Assembly: GCA_934045075.1 (NCBI GenBank)
Contig: OW203727.1
Span: 18,846,861 to 18,910,860, forward strand
Direction of reading: 5' to 3'
DNA: 64,000 nt
Origin: Yponomeuta sedellus
Taxonomy: Eukaryota > Arthropoda > Insecta > Lepidoptera > Yponomeutidae
Of this stretch, positions 62,714 to 64,000 are shown piece by piece. Made by a program: the position numbers and the translations under genes. Below the pieces are notes generated by a model. That model made no database searches and had not been told where the DNA came from. It saw only the letters and a list, made by a program, of their open reading frames with translations. Every line of letters begins with the position of its first letter. Position 1 is the stretch's first letter.

Positions 62714-62985
62714 CTATGGACAGTTTAAAAAACCCGCTTAAGCCCAATAAGCGTAAAGAAAGCTCTTTACACTAATTGGGATTAAGCCGTCAAATACCGG
62801 TGCTAAAATCGGTTAGGCGATTTTATTCCATCACTTACAAATATTACTGCTACGGACAGTTTAAAAAACCCGCTTAAGCCCAATAAGCGTAAAGAAAGCT
62901 CTTTACACTTATTGGGATTAAGCGGTTAAATACCGGCGCTGAAACCGGTTAGACGATTTTATTTCATCACGTACAAATATTACTG
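62714..62985 (+). repeat. Tandem repeat, 136 bp x 2
   Basis: Two head-to-tail units starting GGACAGTTTAAAAAACCCGC. Each has an inner hairpin (GCTTAAGCCCAAT with ATTGGGATTAAGC). It starts where the tRNA-like family head breaks off. Confidence 0.9.
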
Positions 62986-63450
62986 CGGCACGATCACTGT
63001 TGTGGAAAGTGCCAACTGCGTAGGTAGTAACATTAGGTTGTAAACGACTCGTAATCCTGTTAAGCTAGTGTCGACATGATAAGAGAGCTTACAATAAAGC
63101 CGATGTTGTTAGAATATCAAATGTGGTATGATCTCACTTATATTATAAATGTACAAGTTGAGATATTTATCATGAATAATTTTCTGAACACGCACGGTGG
63201 GCACGTGTGTTAACTAAGACCATACTCTCTCTCCTTCTCCTTAATAGAAGGCCTGTGCCCTGCAATGGGTCGTTTATTTATATTCTTGGTGCAATTCGTA
63301 TTGTAAGTTTGTACCCTTCTCCTACATTTAAGTTTATTTTTAGTTTTTACGGGTCGTTGCTGAAAATCAGCGCTGCCAAGATCACTGCGTGGACTTGGTT
63401 GCAATATGCTGAGACTCGACCCTTTGTCTTAATATGTCAATAAATGCTTT
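62986..63450. other. No gene; LINE/SINE tail
   Basis: AGAAGGCCTGTGCCCTGCAA at about 63245 and a final AATAAATGC signal at 63439 leading into the microsatellite. Confidence 0.45.
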
Positions 63451-63993
63451 CTATTCTATTCTGTTCTGTTCTGTTCTGTTCTGTTCTGTTCTGTTCTGTT
63501 CTGTTCTGTTCTGTTCTGTTCTGTTCTGTTCTGTTCTGTTCTGTTCTGTTCTGCTCTGCTCTGCTCTGCTCTGCTCTGCTCTGCTCTGCTCTGCTCTGCT
63601 CTGCTCTGCTCTGCTCTGCTCTGCTCTGCTCTGCTCTGCTCTGCTCTGCTCTGCTCTGCTCTGCTCTGCTCTGCTCTGCTCTGCTCTGCTCTGCTCTGCT
63701 CTGCTCTGCTCTGCTCTGCTCTGCTCTGCTCTGCTCTGCTCTGCTCTGCTCTGCTCTGCTCTGCCCTGCCCTGCCCTGCTCTGCTCTGCTCTGCTCTGCT
63801 CTGCTCTGCTCTGCTCTTCTCTGCTCTGCTCTGCTCTGCTCTGCTCTGCTCTGCTCTGCTCTGCTCTGCTCTGCTCTGCTCTGCTCTGCTCTGCTCTGCT
63901 CTGCTCTGCTCTGCTCTGCTCTGCTCTGTTCTGTTCTGTTCTGTTCTGTTCTGTTCTGTTCTGTTCTGTTCTGTTCTGTTCTATTCTATTCTT
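63451..63993 (+). repeat. Pentanucleotide microsatellite, about 540 bp
   Basis: About 108 units. TTCTG type (63451-63553), CTCTG type (63554-63927, with a few CCCTG at about 63763-63780) and TTCTG again (63928-63993), with ATTCT units at both extreme ends. It sits on the ATTCT tail of a retroposon. The 184-codon frame across it is an artefact. Confidence 0.97.
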
Positions 63994-64000
63994 TATAGGC

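Noticed and set aside
63444..63998. 184-codon open frame
   Set aside because: It is a read-through of a pentanucleotide microsatellite; the period-5 repeat simply contains no stop in this frame.

Overview
The window looks like repeat-dense, AT-rich nuclear DNA from a moth or butterfly (Lepidoptera). The basis is many 5'-truncated non-LTR retrotransposon 3' ends and tRNA-headed SINEs of the kind typical of lepidopteran genomes, numerous MITEs, and an insect-type insertion carrying introns. I recognise no host protein-coding gene. A 200-base run of N (21251-21450) is an assembly gap.

The centrepiece is one complete virus-like transposon at 36966-50727 (13,762 bp), a Maverick/Polinton of the adintovirus type. 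It is delimited by sequence alone. A 6-bp target duplication TATGCA lies outside both ends. The terminal inverted repeats are about 143 bp, their outer 82 bp are identical, and each can fold into a hairpin. Rightward genes are a small spliced gene (exons 39807-39923 and 40820-41195, first exon uncertain), a type B DNA polymerase gene that stops after its exonuclease half (41312-43123), and a second small spliced gene (43128-43597). Leftward genes, read from the right end, are packaging ATPase, DUF8207-like protein, coiled-coil protein, chromodomain integrase, phospholipase A2/core protein, adenain-like protease, penton-like protein, a 48-residue basic peptide, hexon-like major capsid protein and a 162-residue conserved protein. 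Four of these leftward junctions are 4-nt ATGA stop/start overlaps. The two gene blocks converge on paired poly(A) signals near 43.62-43.66 kb. The layout suggests a replication/early block facing a virion/late block. The element keeps almost every virion gene but has lost the polymerase palm, so it is probably non-autonomous for replication.

Left of the element (1-36.9 kb) and right of it (50.7-64 kb) is a mosaic of mobile-element debris: 3' ends of at least four LINE families, a repeated tRNA-like family that often forms palindromes with 12-bp target duplications, a PIF/Harbinger derivative inside a MITE (23.1-24.3 kb), a hAT derivative with an 8-bp duplication (33.26-33.86 kb), and a LINE (30.06-33.25 kb, minus strand) broken by successive insertions. 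There is also a putative solo LTR with a heat-shock-element-like promoter (15.4-15.7 kb), several foldback MITEs and long simple repeats, the largest a 540-bp pentanucleotide array at the right edge.

All calls come from reading the sequence. No database search was run, and family names for repeats are by resemblance.
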